Assembly (NCBI GenBank): GCA_964397255.1
Contig: CAYNHQ010000009.1
Coordinates: 54,848-118,847, forward strand
Length of the DNA stretch: 64,000 nt
Direction of reading: 5' to 3'
From: CAYNHQ01 sp964397255
GTDB taxonomy: Bacteria; Bdellovibrionota_G; JALEGL01; DATDPG01
Both the position numbers and the translations under genes were made by a program. Below, piece by piece: positions 42,243 to 52,164 of this stretch; position 1 is the first letter of the stretch; each line of letters opens with the position of its first letter. Below the pieces are notes generated by a model. That model did no database searches, was not told the DNA's origin, and saw nothing but the letters and a program-made list of their open reading frames with translations.

Positions 42243-43744
42243 GCAATGGGAAGATGGATCGTAAATTGAGTTCCTTCCTGTAGTGCGCTGATGCAAGAGA
42301 TGGTTCCTTGCTGATCACGCACGATTTCAGCCGCGATGGCCAACCCTAGACCCGTTCCCTTTTCTTTGGTGCTAAAAAAAGGTTCAAAAATTCGAGACCG
42401 GATGTCCTCAGATATGCCGGGACCTCGGTCCCAGACTTCGATCACGATTCCTTTCTCCTCAGCTTTTGCTCGGAGTCCGAAAAGACCTCCGTGGGGTAGA
42501 GCATCCATAGCGTTTCGGACCAAATTCAACACCGCTTGCTCGAGGCGCGAAGCATTTGTTCGAATTTTGGGAAGGAATTCCGAAATTTCGGCACGGAAGT
42601 GAAGCCCTCTCTCTTCACACTCAGGCCGCGCGATGGAAACTAGATGATCCAGCATGGCGCCCACATCGGTTTCTTCGATTCCCTGGCGTGGAGAGCGCGA
42701 AAGGCTCAGATAGTTTTCGGTCACTTGGCGGAGCCGCTCGATCTCCTCCGAAATTGACTGCAGTGTTTTCTTCGCCGGCTCGGCTTTGAGTTCATCGGCG
42801 AGAAGCTCGACATTGAGGCTTAAGGCATTGAGAGGATTTCGAACTTCGTGGCTGATTTTGGAAGCCATGCGTCCCACCACCGCCATTCGTTCCGATTGAA
42901 GAAGTTGTTCTTGTTGCTGATGTAGCGCGACATCGCGCTCTTGAATGGCATCGGCCATTTTGTTGAACTCGCGGGCCAAATCACCCACTTCATCCTCGGT
43001 GTGAATTCTCGCCCTTTTTTGAAGATCACCGGCCGCAATTTCTCTTGCGACCTCCTTGAGTTGATCCAGCGGCCGAAGGCTAAAGATGGCAATCAGAACG
43101 ATGAATAGACCAAAGGCAAGGGTAATGGCCGACAGAATCAGCGTGGTGAGTAGTGTGGTTTTTTCCTCCCGAACGGCGGAAGAAATGGTGCTTCGAATGC
43201 GATTATCAATTTGCCTCGAAAGAAAATCGACACGTGATCGAATCAATCGTTTCCCTTGTAGGAGTTCCTCATTGCGTGCAATGGCTTTTGCTGATTCGCC
43301 GTCCAGAATATCGCTGACCACCGAACGAAGAAGCTCGGCATAACGGCGATGTTCAAGCAAAAAGGATTCGGCCAGCTCGGTGATTCGGCCGAGCGCCTGT
43401 TGCTGAAAATCGGGGGAATGCTCGGAAAGCGCCGATCGGGCATCATTAATGGAACGTCGGAGCTCGGTTTCCAGAAGGCGGGGGTTGTGAATGGTAATCG
43501 ACTCAATAAAAAGAGCGTTGTCCGAGTTGGCCATGATTTTATTCACGTCAAATGTGTCGTCGAGATGATAAAAATTAAAAAAAGAATTCACCGTTTTGAC
43601 GATCGGAAGGTAACCGGTCTGCACAAGGCTCAGCGACGCCCCGATTTTTTGAACGCGGTAAAAACTGACCGCCACCACCCCGACGAAAAGAAGAACTAAT
43701 AGCCCGTACGTAAAGATGATTTTCGATCGAATCGATAATTTCAC
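42239..43744 (-). CDS. Membrane sensor histidine kinase with HAMP domain
   Basis: The 501-residue kinase has two membrane helices (about 10-28 and 190-215) flanking a periplasmic helical sensor, a HAMP domain (LRPLDQLKEVAREIAAGDLQKRARI), HisKA box GRMASKISHEVRNPLNALSL and ATPase boxes NLVRNAMDAL, DRGPGISEDIRSRIFEPFFSTKEKGTGLGLAIA. It has no fused receiver. No response regulator adjoins it; the NtrC-type protein at 34636-35994 is the only one in the window. It overlaps folC by 4 bp and follows accA by 9 bp. Confidence 0.9.
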   Translation of the reverse strand: MKLSIRSKIIFTYGLLVLLFVGVVAVSFYRVQKIGASLSLVQTGYLPIVKTVNSFFNFYHLDDTFDVNKIMANSDNALFIESITIHNPRLLETELRRSINDARSALSEHSPDFQQQALGRITELAESFLLEHRRYAELLRSVVSDILDGESAKAIARNEELLQGKRLIRSRVDFLSRQIDNRIRSTISSAVREEKTTLLTTLILSAITLAFGLFIVLIAIFSLRPLDQLKEVAREIAAGDLQKRARIHTEDEVGDLAREFNKMADAIQERDVALHQQQEQLLQSERMAVVGRMASKISHEVRNPLNALSLNVELLADELKAEPAKKTLQSISEEIERLRQVTENYLSLSRSPRQGIEETDVGAMLDHLVSIARPECEERGLHFRAEISEFLPKIRTNASRLEQAVLNLVRNAMDALPHGGLFGLRAKAEEKGIVIEVWDRGPGISEDIRSRIFEPFFSTKEKGTGLGLAIAAEIVRDQQGTISCISALQEGTQFTIHLPIA

Positions 43745-43753
43745 GACCGTTGC

Positions 43754-44725
43754 TCAGTCGGCTCCGGCGGCGCCGTTTCCAAATACACCGATCCGCCGAT
43801 ATTTTTCATAACGCATTTCATGGCGCTTCTCCGCGGGAATTGCCTTTAGTTCCCCCAGATGGCGCGCGATGGATCTTCGCATCGCATCCGCCGCGAGAGC
43901 GAAATTCCGGTGGGCGCCCCCTTTGGGTTCGGGAATGATGTCATCGGCAATTTTAAGCGCATAAATTTCAGGCGCGGTGAGTTTGAGCGCCCGGGCGGCA
44001 AGTTCGGCTTTGGACGAATCTCGCCAGAGAATGGCAGCGCAGGACTCTGGGCTGATGACGGAGTACGTCGTGTATTCCATCATTAATATTCGGTCGGCTA
44101 CGCCAATGGCCAGTGCGCCTCCTGAGCCGCCTTCACCTATTACGACGGAGAGAATCGGCACACGGAGGACCGACATCACCAAGATATTCTTGGCAATGGC
44201 TTCCGCTTGACCGCGTTCTTCCGCGCCCACACCGGGATACGCGCCGGGCGTATCGATAAATGTGAGTATGGGGAGAGAAAACCGTTCGGCCATGCTCATC
44301 AAACGCAGAGCCTTCCGGTATCCCTCTGGGCGCGGCATTCCGAAGTTTCGTCGCACCTTTTCTTTCGTCGATCTTCCCTTCTGTTGGCCGATCACCATCA
44401 GCGGCTCTCCGTTGAAGCGGGCAAGGCCACCGATAATCGCCGCATCGTCGGCATAATTTCGGTCACCGTGGAGTTCGACGAAATCGGTAAACAGTGCGTC
44501 CGCGTAGTCGAGAAAATAAGGTCGCTCGGCATGTCGGGATAATTGACAGCGTTGCCATACGGTCAACTTGGCGAAAATGTCGGTCGTTAATTTTTCTTTT
44601 TTCTGTTCGAGTTTTTTGATTTCACTTTCGATGTCGAGATTCTCTTCTTTGGAAAAATCGTTCAGCTCGGAAATTTTGCGGTCGAGCTCTACGATCGGCT
44701 TTTCAAAGTCGAGAAAAAATTTCAT
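43754..44725 (-). CDS. accA: Acetyl-CoA carboxylase carboxyltransferase subunit alpha
   Basis: The 323-residue protein has the AccA N-terminus (FLDFEKPIVELDRKISEL), VWQRCQLSRHAERPYFLDYADALFTDFVELHGDR and the acyl-CoA site FIDTPGAYPGVGAEERGQAEAIA with GEGGSGGALAIGVADRI. With AccD it transfers carboxyl from biotin to acetyl-CoA in fatty-acid synthesis. Its start overlaps the miaA stop by 4 bp. Confidence 0.96.
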   Translation of the reverse strand: MKFFLDFEKPIVELDRKISELNDFSKEENLDIESEIKKLEQKKEKLTTDIFAKLTVWQRCQLSRHAERPYFLDYADALFTDFVELHGDRNYADDAAIIGGLARFNGEPLMVIGQQKGRSTKEKVRRNFGMPRPEGYRKALRLMSMAERFSLPILTFIDTPGAYPGVGAEERGQAEAIAKNILVMSVLRVPILSVVIGEGGSGGALAIGVADRILMMEYTTYSVISPESCAAILWRDSSKAELAARALKLTAPEIYALKIADDIIPEPKGGAHRNFALAADAMRRSIARHLGELKAIPAEKRHEMRYEKYRRIGVFGNGAAGAD

Positions 44726-45606
44726 GTGAGTTGCTCCACATAGTAGCCGAATCGAGAAAGAACTTCATTCTCCGAAAGCCAAGGGATCCGCTTTTCCGCC
44801 CGAAACCAGGTCATCTGACGCTTGGCGTATTGGTGGCTCTTTTCTTTGGCCTGTTGGATGCCTTGAGACTGCGTCTGATTCCCTTCCAAAATGTCAATGG
44901 CTTGCCGGTATCCAATGGCGCGTTTTAACTTGGGTTTCGCGTTCGGAAATTGCGCCAGCACATCTTCGGTTTCCTTTAACAATCCGTCAGAAAACATGTG
45001 TTCGAGTCTCAAGTCGATTCGTTCGTACAACGCCTCACGCTCGCAGGCAAGCCCTACCCAGACCATACGCAGCTGCGGAGGCTGTTCGGCGGAAGCTCTT
45101 TGCAGGGAACTAGGAAGAATTCCCTGGGAGAGAAGGGAATGGGCTCGCGCAATCCGATAGCGATCGTTCGGATGAATTCGATGGGCTCCCTCCGGATCCC
45201 TTTTCTCCCACTCGGCATAGGCCTCATCCAGAGGGATTTGAAGGGGAAGAGTTTCGTTTACGTCCGATTGGGGAGGACGTTCCAATGCCCGCAGATAAAA
45301 ACCATTTCCTCCGATCATCAGCGGAATCTTCTTGCGTGCGCAAATGTCTCGAATGGACGCAAGAGCTTCCCGCGCAAACCATGCCGCCGAAGAGGATTGA
45401 TCAGGATTCAGGGTATCGATCATATAATGAGGAACAATCGTCCGATCGCTGGCAGTTGGTTTGGCGGTTCCGATGTCGAGGTATCGAAAGAGTTGCAGGC
45501 TGTCGGTCGATACAATTTCAATCGGGAACTCTTTGGCCAACGAAATCGAGAGGGCCGTTTTTCCCGAGGCTGTGGGCCCGGCCAAAACCAGAACGGAAGG
45601 AATCAT
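44722..45606 (-). CDS. miaA: tRNA dimethylallyltransferase MiaA
   Basis: The 294-residue enzyme has the P-loop VLAGPTASGKTALS, substrate motif STDSLQLFRYLDIGTAKP, and YAKRQMTWFRAEKRIPWL near the C-terminus. It prenylates A37 of tRNAs reading UNN codons. The ATG at 45606 overlaps the mutL stop (ATGA); a longer start at 45615 would be inside mutL. Confidence 0.95.
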   Translation of the reverse strand: MIPSVLVLAGPTASGKTALSISLAKEFPIEIVSTDSLQLFRYLDIGTAKPTASDRTIVPHYMIDTLNPDQSSSAAWFAREALASIRDICARKKIPLMIGGNGFYLRALERPPQSDVNETLPLQIPLDEAYAEWEKRDPEGAHRIHPNDRYRIARAHSLLSQGILPSSLQRASAEQPPQLRMVWVGLACEREALYERIDLRLEHMFSDGLLKETEDVLAQFPNAKPKLKRAIGYRQAIDILEGNQTQSQGIQQAKEKSHQYAKRQMTWFRAEKRIPWLSENEVLSRFGYYVEQLT

Positions 45607-47309
45607 TTCCGACAAAAAAGACGCTCCAATTGATCGAGGCCGAACGTGAGATGTGTCGGTCGACCATGGGGGCAGTTGCTGGCGAGATCCACGTTGTCCA
45701 TTCGTTCCAGAAGCGATCGCACTTTTTCATTAGATAATGAATCGTGTGCGCGAACCGCACTGTGACAGGCGATTCGACTTAAGATGTCATCCAGCTTTCG
45801 ATTCCACGCGGCCTCACCTTGGGGGCCCAGCTCTTCAAAGCTTAAATCCATGAGCAATGGGCGAGGATCCACATTTTGAAGAACTTCCGGGATGGCTTTG
45901 ACAATGAATGATTTTGGTCCGAAGGACTCGATTTCAAAACCAAGCCGCGAGAGATACGGAAGAAGCGTTTCGAGATTTCCCGCCCGCTCGGCAGTCAATT
46001 CTAGTGTTAAAGGGAGAAGAAGAGCTTGCGAAGAGGGTTTTCCTTTTGACGCGGAAGTCTCGCGCAAATTTTCGAATTGAACCCGCTCATGGGCAGCGTG
46101 TTGATCGATGAGAACCAGCGCATTTTCTTCACGGCAAACGAGATACGTTTGATCCAACGATCCCAGATAATCTAGCGAACCAAAGCGTCCCGAAGACTTT
46201 TTTGCAAAAACAAAAGGGGAAATGACGGCACTTTCAACGGGTCTCGCTATCGAATACGACAATCCCATTTCGCCTGCCGCCAGAGGGGGAAGGGGGGCTG
46301 ATGGTGAAACGGCGTAGGGCTGCCGCAGCGGGCGTGAAACGGCTTCAGATATCAGACGAAAAATCCGTTGCGGTTCGGCAAATCGCACTTCTGCTTTCGT
46401 GGGATGAACATTGACATCCACCTCCGCAGGAGGAAGCGAAACGCGAAGGATTGCCAACGGATAGCGATGATCCATTCGGGCTGTACGGTACCCTTCATAG
46501 ACTGCGGCTTGGACCATACGATCGCGAAAAGGTCGGCCGTTGACGAAAAACCAAAGTTCATCGGCTTTACCAAACGTCAATTCGGGGACCGAGACAAATC
46601 CTCTTATGGATAAGGGTCCTTCACTTCCTTCGATTTCGATCAATTTTGAAGCGATCTCCCGCCCATAAAGCTGAGTGACGCGTTCCAGTAGATCTTTTGC
46701 CGCAGGGGCCTCCACTTTTATTTCACCTTCGTTCTCGAAATGGAACGATCGCCCGGTCTCTATCAACGCAATTTTTCGGACCACCGTTTCGATATGTCCG
46801 GACTCCGTGATTTTGGAACGGAGAAATTTGAGTCTCGCGGGAGTATTGAAAAAGAGATGGGAGATGGAAAGTGTGGTGCCGACCATGGTTCCGAAGGGCT
46901 CCGCACTTCGAAGCTCTCCTCCCTCCATACGTATTCTCGTGCCGATGGTTTCGTCTTCGGTTCGCGTGATCAAATCCAGATGTGAAACCGAAGAAATGCT
47001 GGCCAAGGCTTCACCCCGAAATCCAAGTGTTTGCAACGAGTGCAGGTCTTCGATCGTCTCGATTTTAGAAGTGGTATGAGGCTCAAGTGCGAGCCGAGCA
47101 TCTTGGGCCGACATTCCAATTCCATCGTCGGCGACGGAAATCAATTCCTTTCCTCCGTCGGCGATTCGAATGGAAATTCGACGGCCGCCTGCATCGATGG
47201 AATTTTCGATGAGTTCCTTTACCACGGAGGCGGGTCGCTCAATGACTTCTCCTGCTGCGATTTTCAATATGACCGGCGGAGCCAGTGTACGAATAGGTCG
47301 GCGCGACAT
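45603..47309 (-). CDS. mutL: DNA mismatch repair protein MutL
   Basis: The 568-residue protein has GHKL ATPase motifs (IAAGEVIERPASVVKELIENSIDAGG; SVADDGIGMS; TLGFRGEALASISSV) and the C-terminal dimerisation domain. LIDQHAAHERVQFE matches the DQHA(x)2E(x)4E endonuclease motif, so this MutL probably nicks DNA itself, as in bacteria without MutH. The start is MSRRPIRTL near 47309; the upstream TTG-initiated frame is less likely. It heads the miaA-accA group. Confidence 0.95.
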   Translation of the reverse strand: MSRRPIRTLAPPVILKIAAGEVIERPASVVKELIENSIDAGGRRISIRIADGGKELISVADDGIGMSAQDARLALEPHTTSKIETIEDLHSLQTLGFRGEALASISSVSHLDLITRTEDETIGTRIRMEGGELRSAEPFGTMVGTTLSISHLFFNTPARLKFLRSKITESGHIETVVRKIALIETGRSFHFENEGEIKVEAPAAKDLLERVTQLYGREIASKLIEIEGSEGPLSIRGFVSVPELTFGKADELWFFVNGRPFRDRMVQAAVYEGYRTARMDHRYPLAILRVSLPPAEVDVNVHPTKAEVRFAEPQRIFRLISEAVSRPLRQPYAVSPSAPLPPLAAGEMGLSYSIARPVESAVISPFVFAKKSSGRFGSLDYLGSLDQTYLVCREENALVLIDQHAAHERVQFENLRETSASKGKPSSQALLLPLTLELTAERAGNLETLLPYLSRLGFEIESFGPKSFIVKAIPEVLQNVDPRPLLMDLSFEELGPQGEAAWNRKLDDILSRIACHSAVRAHDSLSNEKVRSLLERMDNVDLASNCPHGRPTHLTFGLDQLERLFCRK

Positions 47310-47414
47310 TTGCGCTTCGGTATCCGAGAACGTCAAATAAATCAAACCACCCAATGCGCTGAAATCGATCTAATATTTCACGTTTTTTCTCTCGAAATGA
47401 TAAGAGGAGTCGGC

Positions 47415-49583
47415 TTGCCTTCGAAAAAATCAGATCCGCGTGAGCGCCGTCGATATCATCGTGTAGAACGTCGCGCCCCCGTCATTATGGAAACAGCCGG
47501 AAATCGATGGAAGGGAACGATCATTAACTTTTCAGAAATCGGAATTCTAGTTCACTCCCATCAGACCGTTCCGGCAGGAACCAAAATTTCCATTCCGATG
47601 ACCAGAGGGAAAGAAGGAGATTATCGCCTTCAGGGAACCGTGGTTTGGAGTCGTCCGCCGGTTTTAACCGCGGCGGGCGAGCCCATGCCAGGCTCTATGG
47701 GGATTGAGTTGGCCGCAGTGCCTGGAGAATACCTTAAGGCAGTAGCCGACATGCGGAAATATCTCGCCTCGAATGACGTTCGTGGGCTTGAGCCTCGCTA
47801 CGATGTTTACCATCGAGTTCACTTTAGCTCCGGCGAAAAATTTCACTCAGAGTACACCGAAAATTTAAGCCGAGGAGGGATGTATATCGCCACCACACGA
47901 GAAATTGCCCCGGAATCCATTTTGCAGATTCAGCTCGATATTCCAGGAGCGGAAGAACCCCTGCAGCTTGAAGGAAGGGTGATGTATCGGCTGGACCTAG
48001 AACTCGCGGAAGAGCGGGGCCGTAGTCCGGGGGTAGGTGTTCAATTCATTAACTTGAATGAAGGAACCCAACAAAAGCTCAATCATTATATAAGGCGCCT
48101 CGCGGTCCATCGCTCCACGACGGAAAAACATCTTACGGGCCCCGCGCCCGACAGTGGCTCCCTTAACGATTTCTTGGTTCCCGAATTGATTCTCAATTTT
48201 TCGGAACAACAGATCACCGGATCCCTCGAATTAATTCGCGGGGATATCCAGAAAACCCTCTATTTTCAAAAAGGAAGGCCGGTCTATGTGGAGTCGACTC
48301 TCCATAGTGAATCACTCCTTCCCTTTTTGGTGCGTCGTGGGTTGTTGCCGCTTCAAAGCATGGAGAAATGGATCGCGCTCGCCGATCTCGATGAAGTTCA
48401 AATCGGTTCGGTTCTCATCAAGGAGAAACTTGTGGACGAGCGCGACTTCCTCGATGCGGTCGTGGATAATCAAGAAGAGCGAATCACCAACACCTTCCCT
48501 TGGTTTGATGGAACCTTTCGTGTCGTACACAATGTAGGTATCGGTGGAGCGGTCCCGATTTTCCCGCTCCAAACTCATCGAATGGTGTTTACGGGAATTT
48601 CCACCTGGTACAGCGCCTCGCTCGTGAGTTCGTGGATGGGGCTCCACGAAGATAGCATTTTGCACCGTCTGTCCTTTCCGGAAAGCTCGGTTTCGCTTCC
48701 CGCCTTTGGCTACCAAATTCTTCACGCCCTTTGGGTACCCATGACCATTTCCTCGATTTCGGAAGAACTAAAAGTATCGATGGAGCAACTTCTGCCCTCC
48801 ATTTTTGCGCTCATCATTTCGGAGTGGGTCAAAATCGAGTTTGATGAAAAGAAAGTTTCAATGAAAGGGCAGGCCAAGGGTACTTCCCCGCCTGGGGCGG
48901 CAAACGCGCTCGAAGAGTGGCCTGTCTGGATCAATGAGGATTTCGATCGTTTGCGTAACTTGGATTATTTCGCTCTGCTCGGCGTGAACGAGTCGGCCAC
49001 TGAAGCGGAAATACTTCGGGCTTTTGTGGCCATGACGTCGAAATATTCGCTGGATCCCAACAAAGTCGACCGCGTGAACGACCAACTTCTCGTTAAAGTT
49101 TCACAAATTCTTTCGTGGATCCGTACGGCTCACGACACCCTTTTAGATCCACAGGCGCGCGCTATGTATCAGCGGGACCGCGCGACTCCTGCGGGCCAAG
49201 CCGCCAGCGGTTCATTTGAAATCGAACATGCGCTTCTGATGGCGATGTCGGCCATTCGCGATGGAAGTCCGGCACAAGCGGTTGAACTCCTCGCCCCTTT
49301 GGTACAAAAAAACCGCGATCATCCGACACTTCTGGGATGGTTTGCCTGGGCCAGGTATCGCGTGGATCCGAGTCACATAAATGAGTCGCATCAGATGCTG
49401 AATCGCGCGATCGGCATCGACCCCTGCGATCCGCACCTTTATTATTTTCTTGCCGAGATCGAGGCGGGAATGGATCAATGGAGGGAAGCGGAACTCGCCT
49501 ACATTCAGACTCTTCGTCTTCAGGCAAATTTCCATGAGGCGAAAGAGGGGCTTCAGCGAGCGCGGGCCAAGCTCGCTTCCTAG
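47415..49583 (+). CDS. PilZ-PilZ-PATAN (DUF4388)-J-like-TPR protein
   Basis: The 722-residue protein has PilZ-like domain 1 (ERRRYHRVERRAPV, NFSEIG), PilZ domain 2 (EPRYDVYHRVHF, NLSRGGMYIATT), a PATAN/DUF4388 domain (LNFSEQQITGSLELIRGDIQKTLYFQKGRPVYVES), a J-like segment (LDYFALLGVNESATEAEILRAFVAMTSKY, AHDTLLDPQARAMYQRD) lacking the HPD motif, and C-terminal TPR repeats. The TTG at 47415 is chosen because AAGAGGAG lies about 6 nt upstream; ATG 47397 is the alternative. It is probably a multi-input signalling scaffold of the type common in myxobacteria. Confidence 0.75.
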   Translation: MPSKKSDPRERRRYHRVERRAPVIMETAGNRWKGTIINFSEIGILVHSHQTVPAGTKISIPMTRGKEGDYRLQGTVVWSRPPVLTAAGEPMPGSMGIELAAVPGEYLKAVADMRKYLASNDVRGLEPRYDVYHRVHFSSGEKFHSEYTENLSRGGMYIATTREIAPESILQIQLDIPGAEEPLQLEGRVMYRLDLELAEERGRSPGVGVQFINLNEGTQQKLNHYIRRLAVHRSTTEKHLTGPAPDSGSLNDFLVPELILNFSEQQITGSLELIRGDIQKTLYFQKGRPVYVESTLHSESLLPFLVRRGLLPLQSMEKWIALADLDEVQIGSVLIKEKLVDERDFLDAVVDNQEERITNTFPWFDGTFRVVHNVGIGGAVPIFPLQTHRMVFTGISTWYSASLVSSWMGLHEDSILHRLSFPESSVSLPAFGYQILHALWVPMTISSISEELKVSMEQLLPSIFALIISEWVKIEFDEKKVSMKGQAKGTSPPGAANALEEWPVWINEDFDRLRNLDYFALLGVNESATEAEILRAFVAMTSKYSLDPNKVDRVNDQLLVKVSQILSWIRTAHDTLLDPQARAMYQRDRATPAGQAASGSFEIEHALLMAMSAIRDGSPAQAVELLAPLVQKNRDHPTLLGWFAWARYRVDPSHINESHQMLNRAIGIDPCDPHLYYFLAEIEAGMDQWREAELAYIQTLRLQANFHEAKEGLQRARAKLAS

Positions 49584-49592
49584 GAGATTTCG

Positions 49593-49621
49593 TTGACTTA
49601 ACCGTGCTCTCGGCGTAACGG
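49593..49621 (+). promoter_or_regulatory. Promoter of the epimerase/LPLAT operon
   Basis: TTGACT (49593-49598) and TAACGG (49616-49621) are 17 bp apart, with a predicted start near 49628 and an AGAGGAGG site in the 30-nt leader. Confidence 0.4.
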
Positions 49622-49657
49622 AACGTCGCGATGGTAGAGGCTCCCAGAGGAGGTCGG

Positions 49658-50644
49658 ATGTTGTTAACGGGACCTCGTGGCTCTATCGGGTCTCTTCTCC
49701 TTTCCTCGTTTACGCGGAAACAACTTGAAAAAACGGTGGTAGTTGACCTGGCGAAACCAAGAAAACTCGCTAGAGGGGTTGTTTTTTACAAAGTCGATGT
49801 AACCGAGCCGGCCATAGATGGGCGCATCGCCGAAATATTGGAGCGCGAAGAGGTGGATACGGTGATTCATATGGCAACGCTCTGGAGTCCCACACATCGC
49901 AGAACGTATGCCCACGAAGTGGATGTCATCGGAACCCTTCAACTTCTCAACGCCTGTCACCAACGTAACATTCAAAAGCTGATTGTCCTCAGTTCCACGG
50001 CGGTGTATGGCGCGCGAGCCACAAATCCAAATTATTTAAGCGAATCGCATCCACTCTATTCGGGTTGGTCGAATCAATACATTCGCGACAAAGTGGAAAT
50101 GGAAACTGAAATTCGCAAATTTCGGACACGCCACCCTCGATCCACCGTGACGGTTTTACGCCCATGTATGGCGATCGGACCCAATATTCGGAATTTTGTG
50201 ACACAAATTCTTGCTTCTCCCGTTATTCCCACCATTCTTGGATACGATCCCCTCGTTCAATTCCTGCACGAGGAAGATCTTCTTCGTGCCATTCATCTGG
50301 GTATTCGAAAAGACTTGCACGGCGAGTTTAATGTGGTGGGGCATGGGGTCATGCCGTTGAGCTACGCGATCAAATTGGCGGGTCGGGTAAATATTCCACT
50401 TGTTCAATTTGTCGCCAAACCTGTTCTGGCGGCGCTCTGGCAGGCGGACTTGATTGAAGTTCCCCCGCATATGCTCGACTATCTCCGCTATCTGTGGGTG
50501 GCGGATGGCTCCAAACTCGAAAAGGAGGCTGGATTTGTTCCGAAATATTCCTCCCGCGAAGCGCTTGAGAGTTTTTCAGGCCAGGAACGGCTGCGCCGGG
50601 TTCATTTGGCCAAAAAACATCGATTGAGAGTAGTGAACGAATGA
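49658..50644 (+). CDS. NAD-dependent epimerase/dehydratase (extended SDR)
   Basis: The 328-residue protein has the Rossmann motif LLTGPRGSIGSLLL, acidic VVVDL, VIHMAT, the catalytic Ser in LSSTAVYGA and YxxxK in NQYIRDKVEME. These are extended SDR features of sugar-nucleotide or sterol/lipid dehydratases. AGAGGAGG four bases before the ATG at 49658 decides the start. It overlaps the downstream acyltransferase gene by 4 bp (ATGA), which suggests a lipid or polysaccharide pathway. Confidence 0.82.
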   Translation: MLLTGPRGSIGSLLLSSFTRKQLEKTVVVDLAKPRKLARGVVFYKVDVTEPAIDGRIAEILEREEVDTVIHMATLWSPTHRRTYAHEVDVIGTLQLLNACHQRNIQKLIVLSSTAVYGARATNPNYLSESHPLYSGWSNQYIRDKVEMETEIRKFRTRHPRSTVTVLRPCMAIGPNIRNFVTQILASPVIPTILGYDPLVQFLHEEDLLRAIHLGIRKDLHGEFNVVGHGVMPLSYAIKLAGRVNIPLVQFVAKPVLAALWQADLIEVPPHMLDYLRYLWVADGSKLEKEAGFVPKYSSREALESFSGQERLRRVHLAKKHRLRVVNE

Positions 50645-51564
50645 ACAACGTCACTCCACTTCGGAGAAAAGGGGATCAAAAGGATCCTTCGCTGAGAGAA
50701 GCAAAGAACATTCAAAACCGAGTCTTCGAAGCCATTCAGTTTACAGCGGACTGGTTCCATCGAGTGGATTTTCGTCAATTCCTTCAGGCGGAAGAAACCG
50801 ACGACCTGGGCTACGACGATCAATTTGATGAAAAAATAAAACCCTTCTTCGATTTTTTCTACGAACGATATTGGCGGGTCGAAGTCAAAGGAGTCGACCA
50901 TCTCCCCTCCAAAGGGAAAGTGATGCTCATTTCTAATCACTCCGGGGTTATTCCCTACGATGCGATGATGATCAAGTGCGCCGTCCGGAACGAACACCCT
51001 ACTTCGCGCGACATCCGGTTTTTGGTCGAAGATTTCGTCTACCATTTTCCTTTTCTGGGGACGCTCATGTATCGCATTGGCGGCGTTCGGGCCTGCCCGG
51101 AAAATGCGACGCGAATTTTGGAGCGGGATGAAGCACTCGTGACGTTTCCGGAAGGGGTAAAGGGACTGGGGAAGCTTTACTCAGAGCGGTATCGACTTCA
51201 ACGATTTGGTCGTGGAGGATTTATTCGAATTTGCATGATGACCGGGGCTCCCATTGTTCCTATTGCCGTGGTGGGAGCGGAGGAAATTCACCCCATGATA
51301 TACCGGATGACTTCATTTGCCCGACCCTTGGGGCTCCCCTACATTCCAATTACCCCCACATTTCCACTTTTGGGGCCCTTGGGGATGATTCCGCTTCCGA
51401 CCAAGTGGCACATTGAATTTGGTGAACCCATTTCGTTTGATCAATACACACCGGCTCAAATTGACAATCCGATTCTCGTCAACCGATTGGCCGAAAATGT
51501 TCGTCAGCGAATCCAAACCATGGTGGCCGAAATGCTCAAAAAACGCACGTCGATTTGGGAATAG
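50641..51564 (+). CDS. Lysophospholipid acyltransferase family protein
   Basis: The 307-residue protein has the LPLAT catalytic motif ISNHSGVIPYDAMM and FPEGVKGLGK. The long N-terminal helical part before the domain and the spacing resemble the MGAT/DGAT-like LPLAT group found in bacteria with unusual lipids. It is coupled (ATGA) to the upstream SDR. Acyl acceptor unknown. Confidence 0.82.
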   Translation: MNNVTPLRRKGDQKDPSLREAKNIQNRVFEAIQFTADWFHRVDFRQFLQAEETDDLGYDDQFDEKIKPFFDFFYERYWRVEVKGVDHLPSKGKVMLISNHSGVIPYDAMMIKCAVRNEHPTSRDIRFLVEDFVYHFPFLGTLMYRIGGVRACPENATRILERDEALVTFPEGVKGLGKLYSERYRLQRFGRGGFIRICMMTGAPIVPIAVVGAEEIHPMIYRMTSFARPLGLPYIPITPTFPLLGPLGMIPLPTKWHIEFGEPISFDQYTPAQIDNPILVNRLAENVRQRIQTMVAEMLKKRTSIWE

Positions 51565-51576
51565 GAGGTCTCAACA

Positions 51577-52161
51577 ATGAAAACGGTTGGAATTGCCTTA
51601 GTTGTAGCTCTGGTGACGGTGGGTCTTTGGGTCGGTGGAGTCTATAACCGGCTCGTGACCATGAATGAAGGGGTAAATCAATCCTGGTCGCAAGTGCAGA
51701 ATCAGTACCAGCGGCGTTTGGATTTGATACCTAATCTTGTGGAAACGGTGAAAGGTTACGCCGCACATGAAAAGCAGACACTCGAAAACGTGACCAACGC
51801 CCGGGCTAAAGTCGGACAAATGGTGATTTCCCCTGAAGTTCTTCAAAACCCACAATCTTTTCAAATGTTCGAGAAAGCGCAGGGAGAATTAACCGCTGCG
51901 CTCACGCGTTTAATGGCGGTGAGTGAGAACTACCCGAATCTCAAAGCCAACGAAAATTTTCTTCAGCTGCAGGCTCAACTGGAAGGAACGGAAAATAGAA
52001 TTGCCGTCGAGAGGCAGCGCTTCAATGAATCCGTTCAGAATTACAATGTGATGATCCGCCGGTTTCCGACGGCGATGCTCGCAGGGATGTTTGGGTTTAT
52101 GCCGAAGGCGTACTTTCAGTCGGCTGCTGGAGCCGAGAGCGCCCCCAAAGTGAAATTCTGA
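51577..52161 (+). CDS. lemA: LemA family protein
   Basis: The 194-residue protein has one N-terminal membrane helix (TVGIALVVALVTVGLWVGGVYN) and the LemA core: NRLVTMNEGVNQSWSQVQNQYQRRLDLIPNLVETVKGYAAHE, followed by LEGTENRIAVERQRFNESVQNYN. Its molecular role is unsettled; it commonly adjoins TPM-domain genes, as here. AGGAGG lies 9 nt before the ATG. Confidence 0.92.
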   Translation: MKTVGIALVVALVTVGLWVGGVYNRLVTMNEGVNQSWSQVQNQYQRRLDLIPNLVETVKGYAAHEKQTLENVTNARAKVGQMVISPEVLQNPQSFQMFEKAQGELTAALTRLMAVSENYPNLKANENFLQLQAQLEGTENRIAVERQRFNESVQNYNVMIRRFPTAMLAGMFGFMPKAYFQSAAGAESAPKVKF

Positions 52162-52164
52162 TCT

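Noticed and set aside
47031..47396. N-terminal extension of the PilZ/PATAN protein to 850 residues
   Set aside because: The extension is antisense to mutL and lacks a ribosome site; a TTG with AAGAGGAG upstream is available at 47415.
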